Source: Calothrix sp. FI2-JRJ7
GTDB taxonomy: Bacteria > Cyanobacteriota > Cyanobacteriia > Cyanobacteriales > Nostocaceae
DNA length: 64,000 bases
Direction of reading: 5' to 3'
Assembly (NCBI GenBank): GCA_019359675.1
Contig: JAHHGX010000073.1
Location: 52,822-116,821 of the forward strand
The position numbers and the translations under genes are program-made. Within the stretch, counting starts at the first letter, position 1. The number at the start of each line of letters is the position of its first letter. Shown here one piece after another: positions 1 to 8,529 of the stretch. The notes under the pieces are model-generated. The model was not told where the DNA came from and did not search any database. It was given only the letters and a program-made list of their open reading frames with translations.

Positions 1-212
1 AGAATGACTGTATTTATTCCAGGTTCTTTAATTTCTAATCCTTCTACACCTGTTGGCAACCAGTTTGTTGTTGTTGTTTTGTAGACTATATATCCTGCGA
101 ATAAACTTAAGAAAATAACGCTTTCGGAAAGTAGAAACACGATGAAGCCAAACATGCTATTTGCTTCTTCGTCGTGGGAATGCTGAATATGTTCTGGTGC
201 TGTTGTTTCCAT
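1..212 (-). CDS. coxC: Cytochrome c/quinol oxidase subunit III, N-terminal part
   Basis: The window edge cuts this gene; only the first ~70 codons are present, from an ATG at 212. The N-terminus starts METTAPEHIQHSHDEE and is followed by a hydrophobic segment (FIVFLLSESVIFLSLFAGYI), which matches the first membrane helix of haem-copper oxidase subunit III. It follows coxB and coxA on the same strand, the usual B-A-C order, so it is the third oxidase gene of the operon. Subunit III is an integral membrane protein that stabilises the catalytic subunit and does not bind metal. The gap to coxA is filled by a short palindromic repeat, so coxC may be translated independently of coxA. Confidence 0.85.
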   Translation of the reverse strand, partial: METTAPEHIQHSHDEEANSMFGFIVFLLSESVIFLSLFAGYIVYKTTTTNWLPTGVEGLEIKEPGINTVI

Positions 213-237
213 TTTAGATGTTTGAATAAAATACCTT

Positions 238-296
238 GCAACGGATGTAACGGATGATTTATCCGTTACATCCGTTACATCCGTTGTATCCGTTGC
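238..296. repeat. ATCCGTTAC-type short repeat, inverted, four loci in window
   Basis: Units of ATCCGTTAC/GTAACGGAT are arranged tandemly and head to head, so the transcript could fold as a hairpin. Related clusters lie at 9189-9212, 41880-41907 and 45690-45718. The array sits between coxA and coxC. It resembles the short tandemly repeated sequences known from heterocystous cyanobacteria. Confidence 0.8.
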
Positions 297-298
297 CA

Positions 299-1954
299 TT
301 ATTTCAAGTTGGCGCCGTTTTCTACGAGTGGTTCATTTTTACCATAACCATATGGTTCTGAGATAACTATGGGGAGTTCTTCAAAGTTTTCTACTGGTGG
401 AGGTGAGGAAATTAACCACTCTAAACCTATTGCTCTCCAAGGGTTATCACCTGCTAATTTACCGTTCACACACGAACTGACCATATTTAAGATAAATGGC
501 AGTGTGGACATTCCAAGTAAAAATGCTCCTAAAGAAGCTATCACATTCCAAAATGCATACTCTGGGTCGTATGAAGCTACCCGACGTGGCATTCCTTGTA
601 AACCTAACGGATGCATTGGAAAAAAGTTTAAGTTGGTGCCAATAAATGTTAATACAAAGTGTAATTTTCCTAATCCTTCGTAGTACATCCGTCCGGTCAT
701 TTTGGGGAACCAGTGGTATATAGCAGCATACACTCCCATGACAGTGGCGCCGTATATAACGTAGTGGAAGTGACCGACGACAAAATAGGTGTTATTAACA
801 TGAATATCAACGGGTACTGCGGCAAGCATAATACCTGTAATGCCCGAAAATACAAACATTACTAATCCACCGAGTGCAAATAGCATTGGAGTGTCAAGTC
901 GAAGTTTACCACCCCAAATCGTTGCTAGCCAAGCAAATACTTTAATACCAGTGGGGACGGAAATTAACATCGTCGAAAACATGAATAGCACCCGCATCCA
1001 GCTTGGAGTACCACTCGCAAACATGTGGTGAACCCAAACAACTGCACTCAACCCTGTGATAATGAGGGATGATACGGCGACTACTCTGTATCCAAATAAC
1101 GGCTTTCTGGCGTAGACTGGAAAAATTTCCGAGAAAATACCAAATATTGGCAGTATTATTACGTAGACTGCGGGATGCGAATAAAACCAAAAGAAGTGTT
1201 GATATAATACTGGACTGCCACCTTTGGCAGGGTCAAAGAATGCTGTGCCAAAACAGAGGTCACACAGTAACATTACTGCCCCGGCGGTGAGTGCAGGTAG
1301 TCCAAATAACTGAATAATTTGGGCACTCAGAACCGTCCAAACATATGCAGGCATTCGGAAGAACGTCATTCCCGGTGCCCGCATTTTAAAGATAGTGGTG
1401 ACAATATTAACGGCGCCCATTATTGAGGAAACCCCCGATAATGCCACTGCCACCAACCATAAAAATTGACCGTTAATAAAATTCCCACTAGGGTTTTGTA
1501 AACTGACGGGAGGATAAGACCACCATCCTGCTTGTGCTGGACCCGAAGGTAACAGAAAACTTGCCATCAGAATAATCCCGAATACAGGCACCATCCAAAA
1601 TGCCACAGCATTCAATCTTGGAAATGCCATATCACCGGCGCCTATCATTAGTGGTACAAGATAATTAGCCAGACCAGCTAAAACAGGAAACGTCCACAGA
1701 AATAACATCACCGTACCATGCATAGTGAACATAGCATTGTAAACAGTACGGTCAACCAAGTCAGATTCGGGAGTTATTAATTCTCCGCGAATAATCATCG
1801 CGAAAATTCCACCAATGAGAAAGAATATAAATGCCGTAACTATATATTGAATACCAATTACCTTATGGTCAGTGCTAAAGCTAAAGTAACTTTTCCACGT
1901 CGTTAAAGGTGGATGATGTTCTTTTTGCCCTTGAATACTTTCTAAAATTGTCAT
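299..1954 (-). CDS. coxA: Haem-copper oxidase subunit I (A2 type)
   Basis: This is the 551-residue catalytic subunit of a terminal oxidase, a polytopic membrane protein that reduces O2 and pumps protons. Haem and CuB ligands are visible: His79 in MHGT, His260 in YSHPAVY, His309-His310 in VHHMF, and His395/His397 in GHFHY. The usual HPEVY glutamate of the D-channel is Ala; the sequence reads YSHPAVY, the signature of A2-type oxidases (established family knowledge). The gene follows coxB by 2 bases. Because the coxB product lacks CuA ligands, I infer an ARTO-type enzyme like the cox3 locus of Anabaena, possibly oxidising quinol. Full length and apparently intact. Confidence 0.95.
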   Translation of the reverse strand: MTILESIQGQKEHHPPLTTWKSYFSFSTDHKVIGIQYIVTAFIFFLIGGIFAMIIRGELITPESDLVDRTVYNAMFTMHGTVMLFLWTFPVLAGLANYLVPLMIGAGDMAFPRLNAVAFWMVPVFGIILMASFLLPSGPAQAGWWSYPPVSLQNPSGNFINGQFLWLVAVALSGVSSIMGAVNIVTTIFKMRAPGMTFFRMPAYVWTVLSAQIIQLFGLPALTAGAVMLLCDLCFGTAFFDPAKGGSPVLYQHFFWFYSHPAVYVIILPIFGIFSEIFPVYARKPLFGYRVVAVSSLIITGLSAVVWVHHMFASGTPSWMRVLFMFSTMLISVPTGIKVFAWLATIWGGKLRLDTPMLFALGGLVMFVFSGITGIMLAAVPVDIHVNNTYFVVGHFHYVIYGATVMGVYAAIYHWFPKMTGRMYYEGLGKLHFVLTFIGTNLNFFPMHPLGLQGMPRRVASYDPEYAFWNVIASLGAFLLGMSTLPFILNMVSSCVNGKLAGDNPWRAIGLEWLISSPPPVENFEELPIVISEPYGYGKNEPLVENGANLK

Positions 1955-1956
1955 AA

Positions 1957-2856
1957 TTAGCTATCTTTCTGACTGGGATAATTCACAATTGGAGGTGTAG
2001 CAGGCGCCACACTATTCCAACCTTTTATAGTTTGTTTACTTTGCTGTTCATACTCAGCAAAAGCCTGATTATATGAAGGTTGTGGCTCAAGTTTCGCTGC
2101 CTGAACTAACCAAGTACTAAAATCTTCAGGTGTTTCCACAACTACATTGGTTTGCATTGCCGCAAAATAAGTACCGCTAAATTGGGAATCACGAAGACGA
2201 TATTTACCCACACGTATTGGAGTAAACTCAAAATCTATAACTTGTTGAGGTATGATATCTTGCTTCAATCTAAAAGCTGGAATATACAACCCATGTATTA
2301 CATCAGCAGAAGTCAACTTCAACCGAACTCGTTGCGCGCTAGGTAAATGTAACTCTGTACTACTGACATTAGCACCTTTATAGCGGAACTCCCAAGACCA
2401 CTGTTTGGCAATGACTTCTACTTCTGTAATTTTCTTAGATGGTGTATCCATCGAAGCAGCTTCTGCTGACTGCATTAGATGTACATGTTCCATCGGTCCA
2501 AGAATTCCCATTTGGTCGTATATTTGATAGCTATAGACGCCAATCCAAATCACCAAGAAAAAAGGAATTGCAGTCCAAATAATTTCTAATTTGACGTTCC
2601 CCTCAATTGGAGGTCCGTCACTCATATCGTATTTACCTGCACGTTGAAACAGAACTGAATAAGTAAGAGTACCCGTTACTCCCAAAAATATAAAAGTCCC
2701 TAACGTCACCAAAAAGCTAAATAAATCATCAATAAGTAAAGACTCTGCTGTTGCTTGGGGTGGAAACCAAGAATGTGACAAATCTCCCATCCACAAACTC
2801 ACAGCACTCAAAGCTAATGTAACAATAATCAAGGTTACAATAGTACGAATTTTCAT
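1957..2856 (-). CDS. coxB: Oxidase subunit II lacking the CuA site (ARTO type)
   Basis: The 299-residue protein has an N-terminal signal/anchor (5-24), two membrane helices (~45-70 and ~92-112) and a cupredoxin-like lumenal domain with WSWEF and DVIHGLYIPAF motifs. Where normal subunit II has C-x-E-x-C-x3-H-x2-M, this protein has Asp223, Gln225, Ser227, Phe231 and Met234. Only His188 and the Met remain, so a binuclear CuA centre cannot form. Loss of CuA is known for the alternative respiratory terminal oxidase (ARTO, CtaII) of cyanobacteria and for quinol oxidases. It lies 2 bases after the DUF2231 gene and 2 bases before coxA, so the genes are probably cotranscribed. Confidence 0.93.
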   Translation of the reverse strand: MKIRTIVTLIIVTLALSAVSLWMGDLSHSWFPPQATAESLLIDDLFSFLVTLGTFIFLGVTGTLTYSVLFQRAGKYDMSDGPPIEGNVKLEIIWTAIPFFLVIWIGVYSYQIYDQMGILGPMEHVHLMQSAEAASMDTPSKKITEVEVIAKQWSWEFRYKGANVSSTELHLPSAQRVRLKLTSADVIHGLYIPAFRLKQDIIPQQVIDFEFTPIRVGKYRLRDSQFSGTYFAAMQTNVVVETPEDFSTWLVQAAKLEPQPSYNQAFAEYEQQSKQTIKGWNSVAPATPPIVNYPSQKDS

Positions 2857-2858
2857 AA

Positions 2859-3464
2859 TTATTTCAACACTGCATTAACATCTTCACTCATCCGCAATAA
2901 CCTAACAGCGGTATTGTGAACACCAAACTCACCTGCTAAATGGGCGCCTAATGTACCATGAAGATACATCATAAACATGATTACCAGTCCCACAGCTAAA
3001 TAACTCCACTGAACTTGTTGTCCTCGGTCTTTACGCCAAACGTAGCGCTGAAACCCTCGCCAAACCGTCATCACAACAATTAACGTTAATAAAACGACAC
3101 CACCAACACCATGCCAAAGCATAGTTTCAAAAGCTTGTAAACCCCAAGCGCTTTTAATTTCAGCTCCGGGTTGTGCCAGCATAATTTCGTAAAAACCTGC
3201 TGCGACTGTAAAAAACGTAATAATTGCACAAGCGAGCATATTGTACCAACCAACATCGAACAAGCTCGCACGTGTCGCAGGAATTGCTAAAAATTTAAAA
3301 ACTGGCTTTTCCAACATATAAAAGGCGCCAACAATATCAAAAGTTACTGCTACAATAAATAATCCCAACGTTAAATGTACCAAGTTGGGATGAATTGGTA
3401 TTGCATAAGGCAACCCATTGGCGCCTAAGTGTGATTTAATTTGGTCAATCAAATCATAATTCAT
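2859..3464 (-). CDS. DUF2231-type membrane protein of oxidase operon (second)
   Basis: 201 residues from an ATG at 3464, which overlaps the upstream stop as ATGA; a longer in-frame start would run into the preceding gene, so I chose this one. There are about four membrane helices (e.g. ~28-48, ~85-105, ~120-140, ~160-180). The N-terminus PYAIPIHPNLVHLTLGLFIVAVTFDIVG is related to the preceding gene's product (LPYPDTIHPIVVHFVIAMVLF), so the two look like diverged paralogs. Pairs of such proteins precede coxB in ARTO/cox3-type operons. A role in haem/quinone handling or assembly is plausible but unproven. Confidence 0.85.
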   Translation of the reverse strand: MNYDLIDQIKSHLGANGLPYAIPIHPNLVHLTLGLFIVAVTFDIVGAFYMLEKPVFKFLAIPATRASLFDVGWYNMLACAIITFFTVAAGFYEIMLAQPGAEIKSAWGLQAFETMLWHGVGGVVLLTLIVVMTVWRGFQRYVWRKDRGQQVQWSYLAVGLVIMFMMYLHGTLGAHLAGEFGVHNTAVRLLRMSEDVNAVLK

Positions 3465-3964
3465 TGCAAAACCCCTTGTTTTATAGCTTCTACAACTGGT
3501 TGTGTGTGTAGTCCATAGACCCAAACCAACTTGTCCCCAAGGTAAACTTGGAAGCAAACAATTACACTTAAAACTAATCCAACAGCTAAATAAGAAGTAG
3601 GTATTCTCAAAGGGTCACGTAATCGAATAATATAACGCCATCCTGTAATAGCTGCAATAATTCCCGACAGCGACCAACCAATCAAAGTATGTAAATTCAA
3701 TACAGGTTCTACTGCTTCATATGCCAAAGAGAGACCAGCTTCGATTTGACCAAATATAATCGCAATAAATATCGAAACCGTGGCAAAACACATATTCCAC
3801 CAACTTACCTCATACAGTTTATAATTCCGAGTTGCCAAACCTACAAAATCACAAACCACAGCAAACAACACCATTGCGATTACAAAGTGAACAACAATAG
3901 GGTGTATTGTGTCTGGATACGGTAGATTATGCTCATTTAAAGGTGGAAGTAAGTTGTCAAACAT
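3461..3964 (-). CDS. DUF2231-type membrane protein of oxidase operon (first)
   Basis: 167 residues and first gene of the oxidase operon. The N-terminal HP-x-VVHF motif and four hydrophobic segments fit DUF2231. Conserved histidines (HPIVVHF, LHTLIGW) could bind haem, which is inference. The stop codon overlaps the next start (ATGA), implying translational coupling. The 617 bases upstream hold the likely promoter and a MITE-like repeat. Confidence 0.85.
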   Translation of the reverse strand: MFDNLLPPLNEHNLPYPDTIHPIVVHFVIAMVLFAVVCDFVGLATRNYKLYEVSWWNMCFATVSIFIAIIFGQIEAGLSLAYEAVEPVLNLHTLIGWSLSGIIAAITGWRYIIRLRDPLRIPTSYLAVGLVLSVIVCFQVYLGDKLVWVYGLHTQPVVEAIKQGVLQ

Positions 3965-4229
3965 TTTGTTTTCCTCTACACATCCAAAAGATACGACGAA
4001 ATTTCACTAACACTTGATTTTTTTTTAGATTTACGGTCATTAATTTACTCAAACACTACTAGTATTAACACATAAATTCTATATAGAAAAATTACATAAC
4101 TGAAACAATGATATAATCTACTTTAAAAATTACACAGAGAAATTAAGATATAGTAAAGAATGAACTGGAATTCTACTGCTTCATATCTGCAAGACTTAGT
4201 TTATTAATAAAGAGTAATCATACTATTTC

Positions 4230-4344
4230 GGACTTACGCTGCATAAACCTGGTTTCTACGCATTCATTGTCGCAGACAAATCGTCATTTTTATTAGATGC
4301 TATCAACGTATATTCCAGGTTTCTAGGTTTTCATGCGTAAGTCC
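4230..4344. mobile_element. MITE-like element with terminal inverted repeats
   Basis: GGACTTACGC at 4230-4239 and its exact complement GCGTAAGTCC at 4335-4344 bound a 115-base non-coding segment. The similarity extends inward imperfectly over about 22 bases (AAACCTGG / CCAGGTTT). Such ends are common on small non-autonomous elements of filamentous cyanobacteria. No clear target duplication is visible. It sits between the devC-like gene and the oxidase operon; the rest of 3965-4581 shows only AT-rich promoter-like sequence. Confidence 0.65.
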
Positions 4345-4581
4345 TGATATTATCGGCGCCTGAAAGTTTGATGAATATTGCTTTTTCAAGAATAAATTCA
4401 TTGTTTGATGTATCACTTAATTGTTTAAGTAAACTGGATAAAATCAAAATAAGATACAAACTTTACTAGCAACATTATATGTCCCTAACTCCGGAACATA
4501 TAATCAATCATTCTTAATGACTTATAATTACCAAATCATGGGCAACCAAATTTACTTGCAACTAGCATCCATCCGCAAAAG

Positions 4582-5748
4582 TTAAAAAATATCGGCAGGG
4601 TCAGCAGATTGCAACTTTCGCATCGCAATAGTACCAGAAATACTACACATAGCTACAGTTAAAACAAAAACATTAATTGCACGTTCTACCGTCATCGCAA
4701 TCGGTAACATTGTGGCGCCAGCAGCAAGACTATATAATCCAATAGCAGCAATAAAACTAGGTATATAACCTAAAACAGCTAAAAGCAGCGACTCTTGTAT
4801 CAAAACCCGCAGCAGAAAACCATCCGTATATCCCATCGCTTTGAGTGTTGCGTACTCAGGCAAATGTTCTGAAACATCAGAATAAAGAATTTGATAGACA
4901 ATTACAATTCCCACAATAAACCCAACACCGACACCCAAACCGAAAATAAACCCTATTGCTGTACCTTCTGCCCAATATTTCTTTTCAATTTGGGCAAACT
5001 CTTCGGTAGTCAGTACCGAAACATCTTTGGGTAAAGATGCAGCAAGCTGTTTTTGCACCCTGAGAATATTGGCATTATCCTTCAAGTTAATCAAACCAAC
5101 GGCAATTTTCTCAGGTTTGCTACTTGGAAAAAGCTGCATAAATGTAGATTCACTCGTAATTACATTACCATCTGCTGCAAACGAGGCGCCATTCACAAAC
5201 AAACCTCGAAGATTTACAGCTTTACCGTTTAACTCAGTTTCAAACTTGTTACTTTTCTTAAACTCATCACTATTAACACCGTAGTCAGGACGACCCGCAA
5301 TATCAAACAACACACTATTGAGTGGTTTAATACTTTCGAGTCGTTTATTAACTTCTGGCATTTTGAACGTCGGTTTAGTTGGGTCAACACCCCATACTAA
5401 AATAGCCCTTTCCAAACGAGTTTGCGGATTACGCCATTGTCCGGTGGAAATATATACTGGAGTTACTGACTCAACACCATCATACGCCAAAGTTTGATAT
5501 AATCGTTCCCGCGCAAAATCTTTGACCGAAAATAAAGTTTGCATTTGCGGGTCAATCAACACCAAATCAGCTTGTAGGTTACGATGCGGTTGTATCGAAG
5601 CATCATATAAGGCGCCTTCAAACCCCATCTGAATTAACATTAATATATCAGCAAACGCAATTCCCGCAACCGCAATAGCAAGACGAGTTTTTTCTTTCAT
5701 CAACTGGCGCCAAGCTAACGGTGTTTTCTTTTTACTAAATAATCTCAT
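4582..5748 (-). CDS. devC: DevC-like ABC exporter permease
   Basis: 388 residues. An N-terminal helix (IAVAGIAFADILMLIQMGFEG) is followed by a large periplasmic MacB-like domain (~50-260) and three C-terminal helices (FtsX domain), ending RKLQSADPADIF. It is closely related to the second DevC at 38900-40063, which has the same C-terminus. DevC works with the DevB adaptor and DevA ATPase in a TolC-dependent exporter; in Anabaena that system exports heterocyst glycolipids. No devA gene follows here: the next gene downstream belongs to the oxidase operon. The ATPase must therefore come from elsewhere, perhaps the DevA at 38218-38889. Confidence 0.9.
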   Translation of the reverse strand: MRLFSKKKTPLAWRQLMKEKTRLAIAVAGIAFADILMLIQMGFEGALYDASIQPHRNLQADLVLIDPQMQTLFSVKDFARERLYQTLAYDGVESVTPVYISTGQWRNPQTRLERAILVWGVDPTKPTFKMPEVNKRLESIKPLNSVLFDIAGRPDYGVNSDEFKKSNKFETELNGKAVNLRGLFVNGASFAADGNVITSESTFMQLFPSSKPEKIAVGLINLKDNANILRVQKQLAASLPKDVSVLTTEEFAQIEKKYWAEGTAIGFIFGLGVGVGFIVGIVIVYQILYSDVSEHLPEYATLKAMGYTDGFLLRVLIQESLLLAVLGYIPSFIAAIGLYSLAAGATMLPIAMTVERAINVFVLTVAMCSISGTIAMRKLQSADPADIF

Positions 5749-5752
5749 AAAA

Positions 5753-6367
5753 TTATGCCTCCCTTTCCATTGCCCATAAATAAGGACTACCCTTTAATAA
5801 CTCACCACCCCAAACAACCTTAAACCCATGCTTTTGATAAAACCGCATAGCGAGTTCGGTTGAAGTTTCCAAATAAATTGGCAACCCGTCACGAGAAGCT
5901 TGTCGAAGTATTGGTTCAATTAATAAACTACCTATTCCACATCCTTGACTACTTGGTGAAACACCCAACAGCGATAAATACCAATGAGGTTTTGACGACA
6001 TATTGCGTTTATGTAGTTCTTCCATTGCCCAAGACCAAGAAAGCGTGCGTGCAAACCTTGATATTCCCAGTTTGAACGGCAAAATTAAGGCGCCTGCTTG
6101 TAATATACGTGTAACACTACTACCAGAACCTTCGGGGGGTATCCAAGATGCAACACCTTGTAATTCACCAGTATTGGTAGTAGTTGTATAAATATGGTTA
6201 TAAGAATTGCTATATCCCAAAGCAACACGAAGTAACCACAAGAGCGCATTAGTAGAATTATCTGGCAGCAAATAATTAAAAATAGGGTCTTGACGAAAAG
6301 CATGACCTAAAACTTCGATAGCTTGGTTGACTTGTGATGTTTCAAGCTTGGTTATTGTTGCCTGCAT
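5753..6367 (-). CDS. GNAT-family N-acetyltransferase
   Basis: 204 residues with the GNAT acetyl-CoA loop at ~138-150 (SPSSQGCGIGSLLIEPIL) and the C-terminal MRFYQKHGFKVV strand-helix. The substrate is unknown. It lies between devB and devC, 4 bases before devC, so acetylation may modify or detoxify what the exporter handles (inference). A palindromic operator copy sits 20-38 bases upstream of the ATG, suggesting a second regulated promoter inside the cluster. Confidence 0.88.
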   Translation of the reverse strand: MQATITKLETSQVNQAIEVLGHAFRQDPIFNYLLPDNSTNALLWLLRVALGYSNSYNHIYTTTTNTGELQGVASWIPPEGSGSSVTRILQAGALILPFKLGISRFARTLSWSWAMEELHKRNMSSKPHWYLSLLGVSPSSQGCGIGSLLIEPILRQASRDGLPIYLETSTELAMRFYQKHGFKVVWGGELLKGSPYLWAMEREA

Positions 6368-6387
6368 ATTTCACTTCCTTCAAATGT

Positions 6388-6405
6388 ATAACGAACATTC
6401 GTTAT
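6388..6405. promoter_or_regulatory. TetR-type operator, internal copy
   Basis: ATAACGAACATTCGTTAT is palindromic in 16 of 18 positions. It matches the box in front of tetR (9133-9150) in 15 of 18 positions and lies at nearly the same distance from the start codon (~21 bases). Probable binding site of the TetR regulator encoded at 8530-9111. Confidence 0.75.
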
Positions 6406-6424
6406 GCTTTACAGTAATAAAACG

Positions 6425-7816
6425 TTACAAATCAATCGAAGTTTGAACTTGTAAATTAGTCAACCCAGCGACACGCGAATTATCTTCAGGGTTGATACGA
6501 ATTTTGACTTCGACGACACGACGGTCGAGGTTTTCCCCTGGTTGGTTAGCAAAGGTGTTTTGACGGTTCACTTGTAAGCCAATTTGTGATACAGTGCCTT
6601 TGACTTCACCTTGGAACGCTTGTCCTGTTACCTTAGCCGTTTGTCCAAGTTTAATTTTACCAATATCGCTTTGATAAACTTCAGCAATTGCTACCATTTG
6701 ACTCGTTTGTGCCAAATCTGCAATTCCGTTATCACCAATCTTTTCTCCAGGACGGGTATGAATTTTGAGAATTTGTCCACTCAGTGGCGCCCGAATGTAA
6801 GATTGTTCTAATTCAGTTTCTGCACGTTTAGCGGTTGCGATAGCATTATCAACTTCAGTTTGTGCAGCTTGAACATCCACAGGGCGAACTTCAGCGATAC
6901 TATTTAATGTAGCTTGAGCCTCGCTAATTTGTTTATTGCCAGTTGCGTTAATTCGATTTAGCGCAACTCTTGCTTCACTTAAGAGCTTACTATTAGTTGC
7001 ATCAATACGTCGCAAAACAGCTTTAGCTTCACTAATTTGTCTAAGGGAAGTAGTATCAATCCGTTTCAACACAGCTTGAGCTTCATTAAGTTGCTGTTTC
7101 GCAGTTTCCACACTCAACCGTTTACCATCGAACAGCGAAATTGAAATTGCCCCTTCATTATATAGTTGCTGATAACGTCCCAATTCCGAATTTGCATTAT
7201 TCAACTCAGCTTCCAACCTACTAATAGTGGCAAGTTGTGCTTGTCTATCACCTTGTGCTTGTGCTTCTAACCGTGCGATATTTTCTAACTGTGCTTGTTT
7301 ATCACCTTGCCATTGAGCTTCTAACCGAGCAATAATTTCTTGTTGTCCAACCTTATCACCAACAGATTGAGCTTGCAGTCTAGCTACTGTAGCTTTTTGA
7401 GCTTGAATTTGTCCAGTTTTGGCGCCAGCTTGTACTTGTGCCAATTTTGCCCTTGCCATACTGACTTGTTTTTGAGCAACAAGTAAAGCATCCTGTAATC
7501 TTGCTCTTGAATCTAATACAGCAACAACCTGACTTTGTTTAACACTATCACCCTCTTTTACCAACATCTTCGCTACTCTATCACCATCTAAAGGGATAGG
7601 CGCCGATAACTTAATTATTTCAGCTTCAGGTTCCAGGCGCCCCAAAGCACTAACTTTCGTAACAGGAGGTAACTCAACAGGTTTTTCAACAGGCTTACCA
7701 CTTAAACCAAACTGCTGGGCACCATAATATAATACACCACCAGTAGCAGCAGTAGCAGCAACCATCATTCCAACCATCCAACCATTAAAAGACTTGAGAG
7801 ACAACTTAAAAGGCAT
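6425..7816 (-). CDS. devB: DevB-like HlyD-family membrane fusion protein
   Basis: 463 residues with an N-terminal membrane anchor (~12-31), the lipoyl-like half-motif VSALGRLEPEAEIIKLSAP, a long coiled coil (~105-320) and the C-terminal beta-barrel. The hairpin contains tandem repeats around RLEAQxQGDxQAQL (about three copies) and another set around ISEAxAxLxRI, which lengthen the coiled coil. It is longer than the second DevB (392 residues), suggesting a longer periplasmic span. Periplasmic adaptor linking DevC to a TolC-like channel. Same-strand neighbours are a TMEM175-like gene before and a GNAT gene after. Confidence 0.92.
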   Translation of the reverse strand: MPFKLSLKSFNGWMVGMMVAATAATGGVLYYGAQQFGLSGKPVEKPVELPPVTKVSALGRLEPEAEIIKLSAPIPLDGDRVAKMLVKEGDSVKQSQVVAVLDSRARLQDALLVAQKQVSMARAKLAQVQAGAKTGQIQAQKATVARLQAQSVGDKVGQQEIIARLEAQWQGDKQAQLENIARLEAQAQGDRQAQLATISRLEAELNNANSELGRYQQLYNEGAISISLFDGKRLSVETAKQQLNEAQAVLKRIDTTSLRQISEAKAVLRRIDATNSKLLSEARVALNRINATGNKQISEAQATLNSIAEVRPVDVQAAQTEVDNAIATAKRAETELEQSYIRAPLSGQILKIHTRPGEKIGDNGIADLAQTSQMVAIAEVYQSDIGKIKLGQTAKVTGQAFQGEVKGTVSQIGLQVNRQNTFANQPGENLDRRVVEVKIRINPEDNSRVAGLTNLQVQTSIDL

Positions 7817-7869
7817 ACTTCCTCTCTATATATAGATGCTGAACTTATAATTCCCAAAAATTCTATACT

Positions 7870-8520
7870 CTAACTCTGTGAACTCTGTGTCTCTGTGGTA
7901 AAAAACCGTTCCACTAAAAAATAAACAACAGGAATCATCAACCAAACATAATCCCACAATTCTTGATTCAAAAAAGCCACCCCAATAGAAACCAAAGCAA
8001 AAGCAGGTTCAATCAAAGCCTTAACCCTCGTACCCCAAATAATACTCTTATCCAAATTTATATCAACAAGCCGATAATTATAAGTTGCATAAGTCCAACT
8101 TACAAAATTCAAAATACCAATTAAACAAATATTAACACTAAACCAAACCTTCACCATTAAATTTCCAGAAAAACTCATCAACAAATCATTAGACAAAGGA
8201 ACAAGAAAAAGACACATCAAATAAACAACCCCAATCCAGAGGTGTGTTTCATCAGTGCGCTTATAATAACTAACCTGCTGCGAATGAGCAATCCAATAAA
8301 CAGCCACCAAAACAAACGTAATAACATAAGTACCCAAAGGCTTTAATTGTGCCATCAAAAAAGAATTGATTTGAGCATCCGTCATATCCTTCGCTTCCGG
8401 AAAATCAAATCCAGCAACCATTAGAGCCATAGCAAAAGCAAAAATACAATCGCTCAACCGTGCCAAATGACGAATCATGTTAGTAGATTTTTCTTCTTTC
8501 TCAAGTCCTTGACTAACCAT
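7870..8520 (-). CDS. TMEM175/DUF1211-like membrane protein
   Basis: 216 residues with about six hydrophobic segments. The first, LSDCIFAFAMALMVAGFDFP, aligns with the FSDGVFAIAITLL signature of the DUF1211 (TMEM175) family, whose eukaryotic members are potassium/proton channels; the FSD serine-aspartate is present as LSD. The C-terminal FFTTETQSSQS is written by a copy of the dispersed ACCACAGAG repeat, so the original tail may have been replaced. It sits 9 bases after tetR and is probably cotranscribed. A channel function is inference from the family. Confidence 0.78.
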   Translation of the reverse strand: MVSQGLEKEEKSTNMIRHLARLSDCIFAFAMALMVAGFDFPEAKDMTDAQINSFLMAQLKPLGTYVITFVLVAVYWIAHSQQVSYYKRTDETHLWIGVVYLMCLFLVPLSNDLLMSFSGNLMVKVWFSVNICLIGILNFVSWTYATYNYRLVDINLDKSIIWGTRVKALIEPAFALVSIGVAFLNQELWDYVWLMIPVVYFLVERFFTTETQSSQS

Positions 8521-8529
8521 AAGAAACTC

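Noticed and set aside
2859..3557. Longer N-terminus of the second DUF2231 protein
   Set aside because: It runs through the 3' end of the upstream gene; the ATGA overlap at 3464 is the natural start.
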